13,487 nt of DNA from Candidatus Methanoperedentaceae archaeon (GTDB lineage: Archaea > Halobacteriota > Methanosarcinia > Methanosarcinales > Methanoperedenaceae), in assembly GCA_014859785.1 (NCBI GenBank), contig JACUTP010000037.1:1-13487 (forward strand), read 5' to 3'. Positions 8,024 to 13,487 of this stretch are shown here, piece after piece (the stretch's first letter is position 1; each line of letters opens with the position of its first letter). The notes under the pieces are model-generated. The model made no database searches, was not told where the DNA came from, and saw only the letters and a list, made by a program, of their open reading frames with translations. The position numbers and the translations under genes are program-made.

Positions 8024-8275
8024 TCAAGCCTCCTTTTTCGCTAAATACAGTGAACCGATTAACGCGGCAAGCAGGAGCAGTGAAAGCAACTCAAATGAAA
8101 AGATAAAATCACTGAATATTCCGTACCTGATATCAGGTCCTCCTGCAATTTCCTCGATACTTATCGGGATTGCCTCTTCTTTACCTGCCCAGACCTTATA
8201 GCTGTCATCTATTGCAATGAAAAGCACTGAAAATAACAGCATGGCAATCAGTAAATTAATAATTTTGTTAAACAT
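8024..8275 (-). CDS. fpoJ: F420H2 dehydrogenase subunit FpoJ, C-terminal half (NuoJ-like, split)
   Basis: An 83-residue protein with two strongly hydrophobic helices (about 7-23 and 55-77) separated by a charged, Glu/Ile-rich loop. It corresponds to the C-terminal part of NuoJ/ND6: the ending helix FSFELLSLLLLAALIGSLYLAKKE matches the last NuoJ helix. Together with the preceding 81-residue gene it makes up a NuoJ-sized protein, and this split is the known arrangement in Methanosarcina. The ATG follows the J1 stop with no intervening base and has GGAGG 8 bases upstream, so it has its own initiation signal rather than being a recent frameshift product. Confidence 0.88.
   Translation of the reverse strand: MFNKIINLLIAMLLFSVLFIAIDDSYKVWAGKEEAIPISIEEIAGGPDIRYGIFSDFIFSFELLSLLLLAALIGSLYLAKKEA
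8029..8034 (-). promoter_or_regulatory. ribosome binding site deciding the fpoK start
   Basis: AGGAGG on the minus strand is 7 bases before the ATG at 8021 and only one base before the TTG at 8027, so it points to the ATG. Confidence 0.75.
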
Positions 8276-8521
8276 TTATTCTTCCTCCCCCTTCCTTGTT
8301 AACATTATAGTGAACAGTATAAGGGTTATAACCGCGCCGACATACACAAGTACCTGCACCCATGCAACGAATTCGGCTTTCAGGAGGAGGAAAAGCCCGG
8401 CAGTCCCTATGAACACTCCTGCAAGGTAAATGGCGCTGTGTACCAGTTTGTCGGATTTTACCACCATAATCGCAAAAATTATCGTTAAAGCCGAAATCAC
8501 CAGAAATGCTATTTCGCTCAC
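8276..8521 (-). CDS. fpoJ: F420H2 dehydrogenase subunit FpoJ, N-terminal half (NuoJ-like, split)
   Basis: An 81-residue membrane protein with three helices, covering the N-terminal part of NuoJ/ND6. The third helix, WVQVLVYVGAVITLILFTIML, contains the conserved Tyr-Val-Gly-Ala segment (the pi-bulge helix in bacterial complex I). It starts with GTG, overlapping the fpoI stop by four bases (GTGA), and is preceded by a near-perfect AGGAGGTGA ribosome site. It ends in a short charged tail RKGEEE, just before J2. An intact second half immediately follows. Confidence 0.9.
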   Translation of the reverse strand: MSEIAFLVISALTIIFAIMVVKSDKLVHSAIYLAGVFIGTAGLFLLLKAEFVAWVQVLVYVGAVITLILFTIMLTRKGEEE

Positions 8522-8934
8522 TGTTTCACCTCCTTTTTGAACAACAGCCTGTCAGGACCGTACACAAGGCTCTCCCTGGTATAATCTGCAAGCTCATAAT
8601 TTCCTGTCATTTTCATGGCGTTCATGGGACACACATCCACGCAGTATCCGCAGAACATGCACATCCCGATATTGACCTGCGGGTACCACCTTGTGCCGTG
8701 CTTCACAATCCTGATTGAACCGTTGGGACAGTTAGTATCACATATCCCGCATCCGATACAGGCATCCTCGTCAACTGCATGCAGTCCCCTGAACCTCGGT
8801 GCCACTTTCATACGCTCATACGGGTACTGGACTGTTACCGTGGGGCGGTCACCTATATGCAGGACGTGTTTTAAGGTAACGGTAAGACCCTTGATTATCC
8901 CGGACATTGTCCAGTTCCTTGTCATCCATGTCAT
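8518..8934 (-). CDS. fpoI: F420H2 dehydrogenase iron-sulfur subunit FpoI (NuoI-like)
   Basis: A 138-residue peripheral subunit homologous to NuoI that carries two [4Fe-4S] clusters (N6a/N6b type) relaying electrons towards FpoB. Both ferredoxin motifs are complete: C59, C62, C65, C69 in CIGCGICDTNCP and C92, C95, C98, C102 in CMFCGYCVDVCP, each four-Cys set supplemented by the closing Cys-Pro of the other. A longer reading from a GTG at 9009 would add 25 residues but overlap fpoH by 79 bases. The ATG at 8934 overlaps the fpoH stop as ATGA and has AGGGGTGAT just upstream, so it is preferred. Confidence 0.95.
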   Translation of the reverse strand: MTWMTRNWTMSGIIKGLTVTLKHVLHIGDRPTVTVQYPYERMKVAPRFRGLHAVDEDACIGCGICDTNCPNGSIRIVKHGTRWYPQVNIGMCMFCGYCVDVCPMNAMKMTGNYELADYTRESLVYGPDRLLFKKEVKQ

Positions 8935-10028
8935 CTCATCACCCCTGCCGTAATAAGGAAACCCGTAACTATCAGGTTCAACAAAGCCAGCGGAATCATT
9001 ATTTTCCACCCGATATTCAGGAGCTGGTCAATCCTTATCCTTGGTACGGTGTCGCGCAGCCACATGGCAAAGAAAACAACGGCATAGGTTTTAAGAATGA
9101 AATATACCAGTGATGTAATAACTACCGGGATGCCCGGAAGTACCGGTCCGTTCCATCCTCCGAGGAATATCGTAACAAGAATCCCTGAAACCGCAAAAAG
9201 ATGGGCATATTCCGCAAGGAAGTACATGGCAAATTTCATGCCGCTGTATTCTGTGAAGAAACCTGCAATCAGTTCTGATTCGGATTCCTGGAAATCAAAA
9301 GGTATCCTTCCCATCTCAGCTATGGATGCGATAAGGAAGAGAATAAATGCAAGGGGCTGCAAGAAGATAAACCATTTCGGGATTATACCGAACCACGTCC
9401 CTGACTGGGCATTTACTATATCAACCGTACTCAGTGAGCCGGTTAACATCACAACCGCAATTGCGGTAAGTGCAAGGGGTAAAGTATAACTGATATCCTG
9501 CGCCACCGCCCTCATGGCAGCGAGTAATGTGTACTTGTTGTTGGATGCCCATCCTGCAAGTAAGATGCTTATCGGTGAGAGTGCGGATATTGCAATTATG
9601 TAAAGCAAACCGACCCGCAAATCAGATATGATAAGCGACTCCCCGAACGGAAGCGGGACGAATACAAGAATTGCAGGCACAAACGCAAGATACGGTGCCA
9701 GGTTAAACACGAACCTGTCAGCTTTTGCAGGAACAATATCCTCTTTCCCTATGAGCTTGATGCCGTCCATGACAGGCTGTAAGAGACCGCGCGGTCCTGT
9801 GACCATTGGTCCGTATCTTGACTGTACCATGGCTGCCACTTTCCGCTCCATCCATGTCAGGAACATTACCGTGACCAGGACAAAACCGAAAAGAACAGCC
9901 AGTGTGACAAGCACGATTATAAGTTTCAAGACAAACTCCATACCGTAAGATTTGAACACTCCAAATATCGTGTCGTAAACACCGATAGCTGTCAGGATAT
10001 TGATTATTAGTTCGTATGCGTTTGTCAT
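8931..10028 (-). CDS. fpoH: F420H2 dehydrogenase membrane subunit FpoH (NuoH-like)
   Basis: A 365-residue membrane subunit homologous to NuoH/ND1, which forms the entrance of the quinone or methanophenazine chamber together with FpoB and FpoD. It shows LTWMERKVAAMVQSRYGP (58-74), the acidic loop AEMGRIPFDFQESESELIAGFFTEYSGMKF (237-266) that links carrier reduction to proton pumping, and LRDTVPRIRIDQLL near the end. It has roughly 25 more N-terminal residues than E. coli NuoH before the ERK motif. The longest frame begins at 10061 and would overlap fpoD by 29 bases; the ATG at 10028 has AGGTGAT directly upstream and is used here. Confidence 0.96.
   Translation of the reverse strand: MTNAYELIINILTAIGVYDTIFGVFKSYGMEFVLKLIIVLVTLAVLFGFVLVTVMFLTWMERKVAAMVQSRYGPMVTGPRGLLQPVMDGIKLIGKEDIVPAKADRFVFNLAPYLAFVPAILVFVPLPFGESLIISDLRVGLLYIIAISALSPISILLAGWASNNKYTLLAAMRAVAQDISYTLPLALTAIAVVMLTGSLSTVDIVNAQSGTWFGIIPKWFIFLQPLAFILFLIASIAEMGRIPFDFQESESELIAGFFTEYSGMKFAMYFLAEYAHLFAVSGILVTIFLGGWNGPVLPGIPVVITSLVYFILKTYAVVFFAMWLRDTVPRIRIDQLLNIGWKIMIPLALLNLIVTGFLITAGVMR
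8938..8946 (-). promoter_or_regulatory. ribosome binding site deciding the fpoI start
   Basis: AGGGGTGAT on the minus strand lies just before the ATG at 8934 (GGGG core 7 bases away). It is inside the last codons of fpoH and resembles the archaeal extended Shine-Dalgarno GGAGGTGAT. It supports the short FpoI start over the GTG at 9009. Confidence 0.7.
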
Positions 10029-10031
10029 GGT

Positions 10032-10038
10032 ATCACCT
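10032..10038 (-). promoter_or_regulatory. ribosome binding site deciding the fpoH start
   Basis: AGGTGAT on the minus strand sits immediately before the ATG at 10028 and contains the fpoD stop codon TGA. It supports the ATG at 10028 rather than the one at 10061. Confidence 0.7.
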
Positions 10039-11181
10039 GTCCACATCCCCGAGTACAACATCCATCGTTCCGAAAGTAGCTATCAGGTCAGGAATCTTAA
10101 GTCCCTTCACCATCCATGAAAGAGCGGTAAGGTTGCAGAAAGATGGTGAGCGTATCTTAACGCGGTAGGGTTTTGTCGTGCCGTCGCTTTTGATATAGAA
10201 ACCCAGTTCGCCTTTTGGCGCCTCAATCCTGCTATATACCTCACCGGCAGGCGGCGTGAATATTCTCGGGAAATAAGTGGAAACCGTCGAAGGCACGCCT
10301 GTCATGGGAGCAACTCCGTATTTTGAGCTGCTCACCACAGTGGCTTCAGGCATGGTATCAGCAACCTGCCGCAATATGTGCAGGCTTTCCCGCATCTCAT
10401 CTATCCTTACCATGTACCTTGCATAACTGTCACCTTCAGGACGGGAACATGCCTTGAAATCAAGGTCATGGTAAATGGAGTAAGGCTCAAGCTTCCGGAT
10501 ATCGTGGTTCACGCCAGAACCGCGCAGGGCAGGACCTGTAAGACCGTGATTTATTGCGTCTTTTGCAGTTATCACCCCGATACCCTTCATTCTCATCTTG
10601 AATATCTCATTGGAGTTGATAAGCTGCTCATAATCGTTTATGCGCATTTCCATTTCTTTTAAGAACTCGTTGAGTTTTGGCATGAAACCCTCAGGTAAAT
10701 CCTCCCGCACACCGCCCGGTTTGATGTAATTAAACGTCATCCTTGCACCGCAGAGCATCTCAAACAGGTGCAGGGCTTTTTCTCTTTCCCTGAATCCCCA
10801 CATTATCATTGTCGCGGCGCCAATATCCATTAAGAGTGAGCCGATTGAAACAAGGTGGTTTACTATCCTGTTAAGTTCCATGACAAGAACCCTGATATAT
10901 TCAGCCCGCAGCGGGACCTCGATGGCTGCGAGTTCTTCAATGGCTTTCACGTAAGCATAATTGTTGGGAAAGGCAGAGATGTAATCCAGCCTGTCAGTGT
11001 ACGGCAATACCTGGAGATACGTTTTCATCTCGCCGAGTTTTTCAGTTCCCCGGTGCAGGTAGCCCATTACAATCTCACAGTCTGTTATCATCTCACCGTC
11101 CATCCTGAGCTTGAAGCGCAACACACCGTGCGTACTCGGGTGGACAGGACCCATGTTTATAAGGAGTTCGTCAGTTTCCAT
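10033..11181 (-). CDS. fpoD: F420H2 dehydrogenase subunit FpoD (NuoD-like)
   Basis: A 382-residue hydrophilic subunit homologous to NuoD (49-kDa) and to the large subunit of [NiFe] hydrogenases. It lines the carrier-reduction site next to cluster N2. The N-terminal beta-hairpin reads NMGPVHPSTHGVLRF (9-23), then HRGTEKLGE, then LPYTDRLDYISAF (59-71). H18 and Y67 are 49 residues apart, exactly as the ubiquinone-binding H59 and Y108 of bovine 49-kDa. The hydrogenase nickel-binding cysteines are not retained, as in all complex I relatives. SRPEGDSYARYMVR and the C-terminal DVVLGDVDR are typical. The ATG is 2 bases after the fpoC stop, with GGAGG 8 bases upstream. Confidence 0.97.
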   Translation of the reverse strand: METDELLINMGPVHPSTHGVLRFKLRMDGEMITDCEIVMGYLHRGTEKLGEMKTYLQVLPYTDRLDYISAFPNNYAYVKAIEELAAIEVPLRAEYIRVLVMELNRIVNHLVSIGSLLMDIGAATMIMWGFREREKALHLFEMLCGARMTFNYIKPGGVREDLPEGFMPKLNEFLKEMEMRINDYEQLINSNEIFKMRMKGIGVITAKDAINHGLTGPALRGSGVNHDIRKLEPYSIYHDLDFKACSRPEGDSYARYMVRIDEMRESLHILRQVADTMPEATVVSSSKYGVAPMTGVPSTVSTYFPRIFTPPAGEVYSRIEAPKGELGFYIKSDGTTKPYRVKIRSPSFCNLTALSWMVKGLKIPDLIATFGTMDVVLGDVDR

Positions 11182-11183
11182 GT

Positions 11184-11687
11184 TTATTTCCTCCTCAAAA
11201 GGTTTGAGCCGTCAGTACTTACCACATCATCCCCGTCCCTGCCTATGGTGACAAACTGTTCGGTTTCCATATCATAATCCTTCCTGAGCGGGTGCCCGTT
11301 CCATCCTTCAGGCAGTAATATCCTGGTAAGGTCGGGATGTCCCGTGAATTTTATACCCATAAGGTCGTAGGTTTCCCTTTCAAGCCAGTCAGCGCCTTTC
11401 CAGAGCGTGGTGAGCGAATCAACTTCAGGTTTGTCGTGGTCAAGAATAACTTTCAGGACAAGGTTGTGTTTATTCTCGTAGGAAAAGAGGTTGTAAATAA
11501 CCTCAAACCTGTCCCCATAATCAACGCCTGTGATAACGGAAAGCTGGTCAAAACCCAGTTCCTGTGCCTTTTTGGCAGCTTCCTGAAGCCTCTCCTTTTT
11601 GACGGTTGCCTGCGGTTTCTTACCCTGCTTCCCGATTTCAGTGACAGCATCAGGTAATATATTTTTTAATTCCTCGGCTGCGTTCAT
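11184..11687 (-). CDS. fpoC: F420H2 dehydrogenase subunit FpoC (NuoC-like)
   Basis: A 167-residue hydrophilic subunit homologous to NuoC (30-kDa), without cofactors, that stabilises the connecting module next to FpoD. The family signature is clear at about 104-138: ERETYDLMGIKFTGHPDLTRILLPEGW followed by GHPLRKDY. The first ~35 residues are lysine- and glutamate-rich. The ATG overlaps the fpoB stop (ATGA). A GGGGG-containing stretch lies 9 bases upstream as a modest ribosome site. NuoC and NuoD are fused in E. coli but separate here, as in Methanosarcina. Confidence 0.95.
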   Translation of the reverse strand: MNAAEELKNILPDAVTEIGKQGKKPQATVKKERLQEAAKKAQELGFDQLSVITGVDYGDRFEVIYNLFSYENKHNLVLKVILDHDKPEVDSLTTLWKGADWLERETYDLMGIKFTGHPDLTRILLPEGWNGHPLRKDYDMETEQFVTIGRDGDDVVSTDGSNLLRRK

Positions 11688-12277
11688 TTATCGAGCCCCC
11701 ATGTTGCGCCATATCCTTCGTTCTTGATTTTCTCGCGCAACTGTATTATCCCGTAAAGCCATGCCTCAGGTCTGGGAGGGCAGCCAGGGATATAAACGTC
11801 AACAGGAATTATGCTGTCAACGCCTTTCAGGACTGAATAGGATTCATGGTACGGTCCGCCTGTGTTGGCGCAGCTTCCCACTGAAATAACCCATTTCGGG
11901 TCAGGCATCATCTCGTAGAGCTGTTTCACCCTTGGAGCCATCCTTTTCGTGACAGTGCCTGACACGAACATGAGGTCTGCCTGCCTGGGACTGGCTCTGA
12001 AGATTTCCATTCCAAAGCGCGCAATATCGTGATGCGCCATTGCAACTGCCATCATTTCGATGGCGCAGCAAGCCAGTCCAGAGGTCACAGGCCACAGTGA
12101 ACTCAGGCGCGCCCAGTTAATTACCTGGTCTATTGTAGAAAAAAGAATGGAGCCTTCACGCTCCCTTGCGGCAAGAACCGTACTGATAAGACCTGTATCT
12201 TCGAGTTTCTCAAGTGCTGTTTCAGGCGTTTTTCTAACATGTTTGATTTTTGTAGTGTCAATAGTTACTGGAGCCAC
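11684..12277 (-). CDS. fpoB: F420H2 dehydrogenase iron-sulfur subunit FpoB (NuoB-like)
   Basis: A 197-residue subunit homologous to NuoB (PSST) that binds cluster N2, the last [4Fe-4S] cluster before the membrane carrier. All four ligands are visible: the adjacent pair C70-C71 in SGLACCAIEMM, C136 in SVGSCANTGGPY and C166 in YIPGCPPRPEAWLYGI. The N-terminal ~50 residues are a variable charged region. The longest frame begins with ATG at 12298, seven codons earlier, but that codon has no ribosome site and itself lies in fpoA. AGGAGG at 12285-12290 is 7 bases before a GTG at 12277, so I choose GTG, leaving a 13-base overlap with fpoA. The family call is firm; the start is likely but not certain. 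Confidence 0.95.
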   Translation of the reverse strand: MAPVTIDTTKIKHVRKTPETALEKLEDTGLISTVLAAREREGSILFSTIDQVINWARLSSLWPVTSGLACCAIEMMAVAMAHHDIARFGMEIFRASPRQADLMFVSGTVTKRMAPRVKQLYEMMPDPKWVISVGSCANTGGPYHESYSVLKGVDSIIPVDVYIPGCPPRPEAWLYGIIQLREKIKNEGYGATWGLDK

Positions 12278-12639
12278 TCTAAAGCCTCCTTTCTCCATGC
12301 ATATGCAAGACCGATTATCATTACCTCAATAAAAATGAGCATTTCAAAAAAACCGAGTGCTCCAATGTCCTTAAAGCGCACTGCCCACGGGTATAAGAAC
12401 AGGATTACCACATCAAAAATCAGGAATACAAGTACAACCATGTAGTACTGTATGTTAAAGTGTATCCTGGCATCGCCTATCGGGGCTTCCGCACATTCAT
12501 AGGTGGATAATTTCTCGTCGGTCTTGTTGCTCGGTCTTACCATCCTTGACATGAACAGGGATATACCTACAAAGACGAAACCGATGATTGTTAAAAGCGC
12601 TACAGGTAAGTAATTATCAAAAATTTCGTTTGGTACCAT
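12265..12639 (-). CDS. fpoA: F420H2 dehydrogenase membrane subunit FpoA (NuoA-like)
   Basis: A 124-residue, three-helix subunit homologous to NuoA/ND3 and the first gene of the operon. After the first helix (about 12-32) comes a charged loop with TYECAEAPIGDARIHFN, the NuoA signature around the mobile loop near the carrier site, followed by FLIFDVVILFLYPWAV (the FLIFD motif of helix 2) and a third helix. In this loop the Cys of YEC is kept. The ATG at 12639 is preceded by TGGTGG about 4 bases upstream and by a promoter-like TATA box some 40 bases away. Confidence 0.95.
   Translation of the reverse strand: MVPNEIFDNYLPVALLTIIGFVFVGISLFMSRMVRPSNKTDEKLSTYECAEAPIGDARIHFNIQYYMVVLVFLIFDVVILFLYPWAVRFKDIGALGFFEMLIFIEVMIIGLAYAWRKEALEWLQ
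12285..12290 (-). promoter_or_regulatory. ribosome binding site deciding the fpoB start
   Basis: AGGAGG on the minus strand, within the last codons of fpoA, 7 bases from the GTG at 12277. It falls inside the coding part of the longer frame from 12298 and so supports the shorter protein. Confidence 0.65.
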
Positions 12640-12674
12640 GAAACCACCAGTTATAGGGTTTAAGAATGATTATT

Positions 12675-12684
12675 GATATAAAAA
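12675..12684 (-). promoter_or_regulatory. probable archaeal promoter (TATA box) of the fpo operon
   Basis: On the minus strand TTTTTATATC forms a good archaeal TATA box, with an A-rich segment upstream that could act as BRE. Transcription would start about 25 bases downstream, near 12650-12655, giving a leader of only about 12-15 bases that includes the TGGTGG ribosome site. No other comparable box lies between the regulator gene and fpoA. Inferred from sequence only. Confidence 0.6.
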
Positions 12685-12729
12685 GCTTATGAAATTGTTT
12701 TGGCGGAGTGTACGGGAATTGTCAGGGTG

Positions 12730-12779
12730 TGCTGCGGGGAAGATGTGGAATGTGCGGTGTCATGAAAAAAGGCGCAGCA
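12730..12779. repeat. short inverted repeat between fpoA and the response regulator
   Basis: TGCTGCG (12730-12736) and CGCAGCA (12773-12779) are perfect inverted copies, 36 bases apart, between the end of the regulator gene and the fpo promoter. It could be the stem of the regulator transcript's 3' end, a protein-binding site, or chance at this length. Confidence 0.3.
12765..12770 (-). terminator. possible oligo-T terminator after the response regulator gene
   Basis: Six Ts in a row on the minus strand, 11 bases beyond the regulator stop codon. Archaeal RNA polymerase commonly stops at such T-runs without a strong hairpin. If it works, the fpo operon is transcribed separately from its own promoter. 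Confidence 0.35.
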
Positions 12780-12781
12780 AG

Positions 12782-13438
12782 TTATGCCACACCCCATATA
12801 TCCTCGCCTTCTATCTTTTTCAGGCTTTCCATTAACTTTTTTCCGCTGCTGCTGAGCATATATATCTTGTTGTTATCCTGTTCTACCAAATAACTGGATT
12901 TCAGGACCCGCAAATGAAAACTGAGCTTTGTGGGGTCATCTACCCCGAGCATGTTCTTGATATCGGTGAATTTGAGTTTACCTGATGATGCCAGAAGCCT
13001 TATAACATCCTTCCTGATGGGATTTGAGATTGCCTTTATAACACCTGAATCAAGGATGTCATGGGTTTTTGTGAATTCCTTTTCGGCAAAGACTTTCTTT
13101 ATCTTGCTCTGCACTTCATCTATTTTAAACGGCTTTGTTATATAATCGGATGCTCCAGCCTTGATTGCTTCAACAGCATTTTCAACTGTCCCGAAAGCCG
13201 TGATAATAATAACACTTATCCATGGTTTAACCTGTTTAATGTTTCTTAAAAGCTCAAGTCCCCCCATAACAGGCATGATAAGATCGACCAGGACAACATC
13301 ATAATCTTTTTCATTTATCATTTCAAGCCCTTTCTGCCCGTTCCCTACAGAATCCACATTATATCCTTCTTCTTTTAATATTTCTACGAGACCCATGCGC
13401 ATTTTTTCATCGTCTTCGGTTATGAGAATATTTTTCAT
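12782..13438 (-). CDS. response regulator: receiver domain plus winged-helix DNA-binding domain
   Basis: A 218-residue two-component response regulator. The N-terminal receiver domain (about 2-118) has acidic pocket residues E8-D9-D10, phospho-acceptor D52 in VVLVDLIMPVMGG, T80 in IIITAFGTVENAVEAIKAGASDYITKPF and K102; this segment resembles the NtrC/AtoC-like receivers. After a short linker, residues ~133-205 form an ArsR-like winged helix (ISNPIRKDVIRLLASSG, then SFHLRVLKSSYLVEQDNNKIYMLSSSGKKL) of the type common in euryarchaeal regulators. There is no sigma54-activation ATPase domain. It therefore probably binds DNA upon phosphorylation by a sensor kinase not seen here. It lies directly upstream of fpoA on the same strand with a 142-base gap; a role in fpo regulation is possible but unproven. 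ATG is used; no clear ribosome site precedes it. Confidence 0.92.
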   Translation of the reverse strand: MKNILITEDDEKMRMGLVEILKEEGYNVDSVGNGQKGLEMINEKDYDVVLVDLIMPVMGGLELLRNIKQVKPWISVIIITAFGTVENAVEAIKAGASDYITKPFKIDEVQSKIKKVFAEKEFTKTHDILDSGVIKAISNPIRKDVIRLLASSGKLKFTDIKNMLGVDDPTKLSFHLRVLKSSYLVEQDNNKIYMLSSSGKKLMESLKKIEGEDIWGVA

Positions 13439-13471
13439 GGCGGCAAACAGTTCAGTAATAGACAGGATAAG

Positions 13472-13479
13472 TAATATAA
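13472..13479 (-). promoter_or_regulatory. possible TATA box of the response regulator gene
   Basis: TTATATTA on the minus strand, about 34 bases before the ATG at 13438. It would give a short leader of about 10-15 bases, in line with the lack of a clear ribosome site. The window ends a few bases further on, so an upstream co-transcribed gene, such as a sensor kinase, cannot be excluded. Confidence 0.3.
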
Positions 13480-13487
13480 TTACTGTA

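Noticed and set aside
8024..8521. Broken fpoJ (pseudogene by frameshift)
   Set aside because: Each half has a proper start, ribosome site and complete helices, and the split is known from Methanosarcina.
8935..9009. 25-residue N-terminal extension of FpoI from a GTG start
   Set aside because: It lies wholly inside fpoH, lacks a ribosome site at the right place, and a coupled ATGA start with a good Shine-Dalgarno exists at 8934.
10029..10061. 11-residue N-terminal extension of FpoH from an upstream ATG
   Set aside because: It overlaps fpoD coding sequence by 29 bases and has no ribosome site; AGGTGAT directly precedes the later ATG.
12708..12893. Plus-strand ORF starting GTG at 12708 with an NCQ...CGMCG cysteine pattern and a TATA-like sequence upstream on the same strand
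   Set aside because: More than half of it is antisense to the 3' end of the response regulator, the Shine-Dalgarno-like GGCGGAG is too close to the GTG, and the second half reads as reverse complement of coding sequence. It is most likely a shadow.
1..13487. Search for tRNA, rRNA, CRISPR array, insertion sequence or direct repeats
   Set aside because: No cloverleaf-like segments, regularly spaced repeats, transposase-like proteins or terminal inverted repeats were visible by eye; a covariance-model search was not possible.

Overview
This window is archaeal and most likely from the order Methanosarcinales (Methanosarcina-like methanogens or their ANME-2/Methanoperedens relatives). The main evidence is a complete membrane and connecting-module gene set for the F420H2 dehydrogenase (Fpo) on the minus strand, in the order fpoA-B-C-D-H-I-J1-J2-K-L-M-N-O. 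It carries the split fpoJ and the Cys-rich fpoO that I know from Methanosarcina. Extended Shine-Dalgarno sequences of the AGGAGGTGAT type, GTG starts and TTTATA-like boxes fit an archaeon. I cannot settle the genus from sequence alone.

Layout. Positions 1-191 hold a possible 3' end of an upstream gene and the leader of the next one. Positions 192-2400 (plus strand) carry a two-gene unit: a PLP-dependent class I/II aminotransferase and, 7 bases later, a 10-TM EamA/DMT-family permease. This unit converges on the fpo operon over 46 bases (2401-2446) that contain a possible short hairpin terminator. Positions 2447-12639 (minus strand) are the fpo operon, almost without non-coding DNA: neighbouring genes overlap by 4 bases (ATGA, GTGA), abut, or lie a few bases apart, so the set is probably translated in a coupled way. 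Positions 12640-12781 hold the probable fpo promoter and the 3' end of the next unit. Positions 12782-13438 (minus strand) encode a response regulator with an NtrC-like receiver domain and an archaeal winged-helix output domain.

How the genes work together. FpoB, C, D and I form the connecting arm with the N2-type [4Fe-4S] cluster and two more [4Fe-4S] clusters. FpoA, H, J1, J2, K, L, M and N form the proton-translocating membrane arm, and FpoO is a small cysteine protein specific to this complex. Homologues of NuoE/F/G are absent, as expected: F420H2 oxidation is done by FpoF, encoded elsewhere in known genomes. Electrons pass to a membrane carrier (methanophenazine, or menaquinone in some lineages) while protons are pumped. 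The catalytic and channel residues I checked (N2 cysteines, quinone-pocket His/Tyr of FpoD, TM Glu/Lys of K, L, M, N) are all present, so the complex looks functional.

For four fpo genes (B, H, I, K) I chose a start downstream of the longest open frame because a strong ribosome-binding site sits at the right distance before the shorter start. The most noteworthy observation is that FpoO appears to be an internal tandem duplication with an exact 55-residue period of its cysteines. I found no mobile element, CRISPR array, tRNA or rRNA, and no clearly new system.
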